From positions 341,950 through 405,949 of the forward strand of contig JAIXOP010000015.1 in the NCBI GenBank assembly GCA_027486725.1: a stretch of 64,000 nucleotides of DNA, given 5' to 3'. The stretch comes from Burkholderiales bacterium (GTDB lineage: Bacteria; Pseudomonadota; Gammaproteobacteria; Burkholderiales; Burkholderiaceae_A). Below are positions 61,601 to 64,000 of this stretch, piece by piece. The translations under genes and the position numbers were made by a program. The notes beneath the pieces are model-generated. The model was given only the letters and a program-made list of their open reading frames with translations, was not told the origin of the DNA and searched no databases. Position 1 is the stretch's first letter, and the number at the start of each line of letters is the position of its first letter.

Positions 61601-62441
61601 CGTCGTTGCCGGTGAAGGTGGCTGTGCCGTTACGTACGATATCCTCACCAATCTCGACATCCAGACCGATGATTTCAAGCTCGCCAAGCGTCCCATCAAC
61701 CTCGACCCGGAACACCGCCAGCGGGTCGGGAGCGGAAGTAACAATAACCTCCAGGTTTCTGATGGGGCTCTCTGCTCTTGCGGGCTCCACCACGGGGGGC
61801 TCCACCACGGGGGGCTCCACCACGGGGGGCTCCACCACGGGCGGCGTAACCGCAGAGCCGTTGGAAGACGAGCCCCCTCCGGAAGCGGCAACAGCAACTA
61901 CCGTCGCAGCACCGGCCACCGCACCCACCGTGGCGAGCGTGCTCAGCCCTGTGGTCTCAGCAACGGCCAAGACACCAGCAACGGGAAGAGAAATAGACTC
62001 CGCTGAAGCCAGCGCGGGCGCTGAACCAGCACCCTCTTGCGCACCGATATCGGCGATCAGCTCTGCCTCTGCCTGGGTCTCTGTGGCGGCCTGGGCTGCA
62101 GTGTCTTGGCGCTCAGCGACAATGCCGGCCTCCTGTGCAGCAGCGCGAATCGAAACCACCTCTGCCGAGCTCGCCGCCTGAACCGAAATGCCTTCGCTGA
62201 CGGGTGCTGCGGCCGAGTTTGCTGGCGTTGCGTCGATACCCTCGGCATCCATGTTGTTGAGCACAGCGTCGACAGCATTAGCCAAAGCTGCTTCGCCGCT
62301 GACGGCATCGGCACCAGACGATTGCAGCGACTCAGTCACAGTGACAGCGAGGGCCGCCAGCGCGGCAGTGGAGAGCCCGCTGCTGCGGCGGTTGGAGCGG
62401 ATGGTGGCAATCACTGCCTGCTGAAGATCGCGAAGATTCAT
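58647..62441 (-). CDS. 1264-aa acidic repetitive putative type I-secreted surface protein (S-layer/adhesin-like beta-solenoid)
   Basis: No Sec signal; N-terminal LSTLATVGAVAGAATVVAVAASGGGSSS + (PPVVE)n linker; repeating beta-strand-rich units e.g. ADSVTLNISGNGSFDVSVAAKAIDLSLEGTYGLSLDVNGG; C-terminal LDLGRGADLYNISESDGVDQINEIG...GSGAFQVVVFDNPDLPA; directly upstream of T1SS genes. Confidence 0.75.
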   Translation of the reverse strand: MNLRDLQQAVIATIRSNRRSSGLSTAALAALAVTVTESLQSSGADAVSGEAALANAVDAVLNNMDAEGIDATPANSAAAPVSEGISVQAASSAEVVSIRAAAQEAGIVAERQDTAAQAATETQAEAELIADIGAQEGAGSAPALASAESISLPVAGVLAVAETTGLSTLATVGAVAGAATVVAVAASGGGSSSNGSAVTPPVVEPPVVEPPVVEPPVVEPARAESPIRNLEVIVTSAPDPLAVFRVEVDGTLGELEIIGLDVEIGEDIVRNGTATFTGNDEDGNPRQFALTQADDNILTVESAFEASPQSIYSVEAPNRGADSDTPDVLVYGYAEEGGPSLVALSMPEPTINWSVDISHSVDISHSVDVTPPPVITDPPTPLQVPTILLEANEVVLADLDVGLPSNTPRVFVVSSEISEPGEGEPFSINATSFAEVNLTNAVAAIFANDAKVSMAEQSGVIVVSDVELEGVRSVDAALETLVQVAEMIRGDNGGSSSDISIAGASQASVEASDLLGQDSTIAVAAKTADINVTGADEGLEIVAVGGFSQQSSLIEGESFELTTIVAAENVAIQVEDASSADIFVSSESVDLEIVDSFSVDINVNGGENSNSTETSTDSGLLFVSESTTIAASTVDIRLADSASAEINISANVVALTVADDPTGSNDSSDTFVSIDGGRQSSQEGLDPFSRCEDQMFTLNETVKAADSVTLNISGNGSFDVSVAAKAIDLSLEGTYGLSLDVNGGSVSKREGESERLAEAFELQTLAAEELVVDLVNSDLTVGTGPSSSSINKLDIVAVDFDDVRVQVNGGMLEKSDSEFTSSEAIAAESAAFDLTVGNDLNISNSSILNLSIGYSDGDDVVISSVDGGYKFVFDDQAEGRPVSYEYLASDMVDIDVTNVDDVDFRFGNTESLNIDANLVGDLVVDGVDGGSLTSFELSEGVPTAETTYFAADAVNITATGLNRVDVSSVRSAIVNIHVADVDGSVDITNVSGERTEAGLANFNGVGTIESSITMASEMAVVEVDGAASADISLNSLISEVTLTDVGSGSVELFADESTSLDVVRSQREAAESVSVTINGGGDGDSSVDMFLNLFATSAQVDLNLTDATEVIFNDDSRLVEGVEGQISITGDSEAQVLQLFTNSDQTSTLDLGRGADLYNISESDGVDQINEIGEIGIATFNPATGDVASLSGDFDVILGFGSLDMAAVMDDGSGYEELVGTFTMGQGGSQDTFMVGVGQDKAYALSLGSGAFQVVVFDNPDLPA
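61324..61333. repeat. 10-nt G/C homopolymer inside the secreted-protein CDS
   Basis: accGGGGGGGGGGttacg; coding strand C10 encodes PPP in DVTPPPVITD. Confidence 0.97.
61783..61842. repeat. 4 x 15-bp tandem repeat encoding PPVVE
   Basis: ggctccaccacgggg repeated four times (last copy one mismatch). Confidence 0.95.
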
Positions 62442-62601
62442 GAACTAAATCCCTGTGAAGGTGGGTGGAGGGGCGTACGACTGCTACTGTCTTGTCACGC
62501 TCATTAGAACAGTGCAATGTCTTTTTTGATGCATCGGTGCCGAGGGTAGTCGATAGCCCTCCCAGAAATCTTGCAAATTTTTACACCTTGACCGCCAATC
62601 C

Positions 62602-63375
62602 ATGCCGCAGCGAGAACCGACTAAGGCCACCAGCACCATCTTTGGCCGCAGCCGCAGGCGTGAGTGCAGCTTCGATGGCCGCATTTTTTTGGAGCGTTGC
62701 ATCTGGCTAACACTTCTATTGTTGGGTTGGGCGCCGGTTGTGATCTTGTCCGGCTGCGTTTCCCGCGCGCCGAACCTGTCAAACGCGGGGGCAGCTTGGA
62801 GCATCACCGATGCCGGTCTATCCGCCGCCGCTCGTCGGGGCATGACACTTCAGGCTCGAGATGCCGAGCCATTCTTTCTTAGCCCAGAGGCCGCATCGGC
62901 CTTGCACGAATCAACTGAGCTCATCCAGAGGGCCAGCAACCAGCGCATCGAGTTGGTGATCCTCGATCAGGCAAAGCTCAACGCCTACACCTTTCGCAGG
63001 AAGTCCGAGGCTGTGGTGGTGATCACCACCAAGACCCTGCAACGATTCGGCGGACAATCTGCTGTGATGGCCTACGTCATCGCGCACGAGGCAGCGCACC
63101 ACACCCTTCGACACATCAGCAGCGATGCCGAAAATACCCCTCAATCCAACCTGGGAGCATCCACACCAGAAATGGAACTCGAGGCGGATCGACAGGCTCT
63201 CGTTTGGCTCGAGCAGTCCGGCCCAGGGCCCTGCGGTGCGCTGGTGTTCCTGCGCGAGCTGGGAGAAAAGCCAGTCTTTCGAACCCCCCTCTTTGGGTCG
63301 TCACATCCAGACCCGGAAGAGCGGATTGCACAGGCACAGGCCCTACTGACAACAATGAACCGGGCCTGCGACTGA
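62602..63375 (+). CDS. M48-family metalloprotease, probable lipoprotein
   Basis: Lipobox-like VVILSGC; RIELVILDQAKLNAYTFRRKSEAVVVITTKTLQRFGGQSAVMAYVIAHEAAHHTLRH...ELEADRQAL. Confidence 0.85.
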   Translation: MPQREPTKATSTIFGRSRRRECSFDGRIFLERCIWLTLLLLGWAPVVILSGCVSRAPNLSNAGAAWSITDAGLSAAARRGMTLQARDAEPFFLSPEAASALHESTELIQRASNQRIELVILDQAKLNAYTFRRKSEAVVVITTKTLQRFGGQSAVMAYVIAHEAAHHTLRHISSDAENTPQSNLGASTPEMELEADRQALVWLEQSGPGPCGALVFLRELGEKPVFRTPLFGSSHPDPEERIAQAQALLTTMNRACD

Positions 63376-63461
63376 GTCTTTGATGGGCCGCACGCGGTTT
63401 GCAGCGCTCCGGGTTCCGCGGAGTACGGCAGGTGAAAGCTCCCCTTGGCTTCCCTTGCAAT

Positions 63462-63482
63462 ATGTAAAGAACTACTTTACAT
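63462..63482. promoter_or_regulatory. inverted repeat upstream of higB (putative HigA operator)
   Basis: ATGTAAAG-AACTA-CTTTACAT, ends 8 bp before higB ATG. Confidence 0.75.
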
Positions 63483-63490
63483 TTCTTTGT

Positions 63491-63766
63491 ATGATCGAGT
63501 CGTTCAAGCACAAGGGACTTCAAGAGCTGTTTGAGAAAGGCACCAGCGCAAAGCTGCAAAAAGGTCTCGCTGAGCGGGCGCTTCGTCGGCTCGACGCCAT
63601 TGACGCGGCCAAGACACCAGAGGCTTTGAATGTGCCGGGTTTTGATTTTCACAGGCTTCAAGGCAAGCCAAAGCGCTACAGCGTGCATGTCAATGGGCCG
63701 TGGTGCATTACCTTTGAATGGCAGGGTGAGAATGCCGTGAAGCTCGATTTTGAGAACTATCACTAG
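63491..63766 (+). CDS. higB: HigB-family (RelE-like) toxin
   Basis: MIESFKHKGLQELFEKGTSAKLQKGLAERALRRLDAIDAAKTPEALNVPGFDFHRLQGKPKRYSVHVNGPWCITFEWQGENAVKLDFENYH. Confidence 0.95.
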   Translation: MIESFKHKGLQELFEKGTSAKLQKGLAERALRRLDAIDAAKTPEALNVPGFDFHRLQGKPKRYSVHVNGPWCITFEWQGENAVKLDFENYH

Positions 63767-63772
63767 GAGCAA

Positions 63773-64000
63773 ATGATGCGCAAACGTGTACCAACCCATC
63801 CCGGAGCCATTCTTCGAGAAGACGTGTTACCCAGCTTGCCGGGCATGTCTGTGAGCGCCTTCGCACGCAACTTGGGCGTTTCCCGCCAGACCTTGCACTC
63901 GGTGCTGGCCGAGCGCAGCGGCGTGTCAGCCGAGATGGCGTTGCGTCTGGGAACGCTGCTTGGCAATGGCGCACAACTCTGGCTAGACATGCAGACCAAG
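63773..64000 (+). CDS. higA: HigA-family antitoxin (XRE-type), truncated by window edge
   Basis: MMRKRVPTHPGAILREDVLPSLPGMSVSAFARNLGVSRQTLHSVLAERSGVSAEMALRLGTLLGNGAQLWLDMQTK. Confidence 0.94.
   Translation, partial: MMRKRVPTHPGAILREDVLPSLPGMSVSAFARNLGVSRQTLHSVLAERSGVSAEMALRLGTLLGNGAQLWLDMQTK

Overview
The window is a ~64 kb betaproteobacterial-type chromosomal segment, mostly high GC. Positions 1-42 kb are largely housekeeping. They include pdxH, hicAB, msrA/hyi, a rhodanese-YeeE thiosulfate cassette, and a glycolysis/purine operon (tkt-gap-pgk-pyk-fba-purC::purE-purK-tsaC). They also include rsmE, maeB, dacB, a CIRCE-controlled groESL, tandem Tat-dependent PhoX/PhoD phosphatases, pyrF, ABC transporter genes, tRNA-Met, cfa, SemiSWEET, pepN, two AAA/DUF4143 ATPases and ppk2. 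From ~42.5 to 62.5 kb is an accessory locus that is visibly AT-richer between ~43.3 and 54 kb. It encodes CysQ and CysC (PAP/PAPS metabolism), a strong-RBS 68-aa ORF, an adenylation-carrier-SGNH-like fusion protein, a tandem two-domain sulfotransferase, two further sulfotransferase-like proteins and a GT41/OGT-like glycosyltransferase. Next to these is a complete type I secretion system (TolC/HlyD/PrtD-like ABC) and, just upstream of it, a 1264-aa acidic, repetitive, non-RTX beta-solenoid-like putative surface protein. A strong hairpin-T terminator separates the substrate gene from its transporter, and a 10-nt homopolymer sits inside the substrate gene. My main hypothesis is a type I-secreted surface-layer/adhesin protein that is glycosylated and possibly sulfated and acylated, with the whole modification set encoded beside it. 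The window ends in an M48 lipoprotein protease and a higBA toxin-antitoxin module. All identifications are by eye from the translated sequences; no searches were run.
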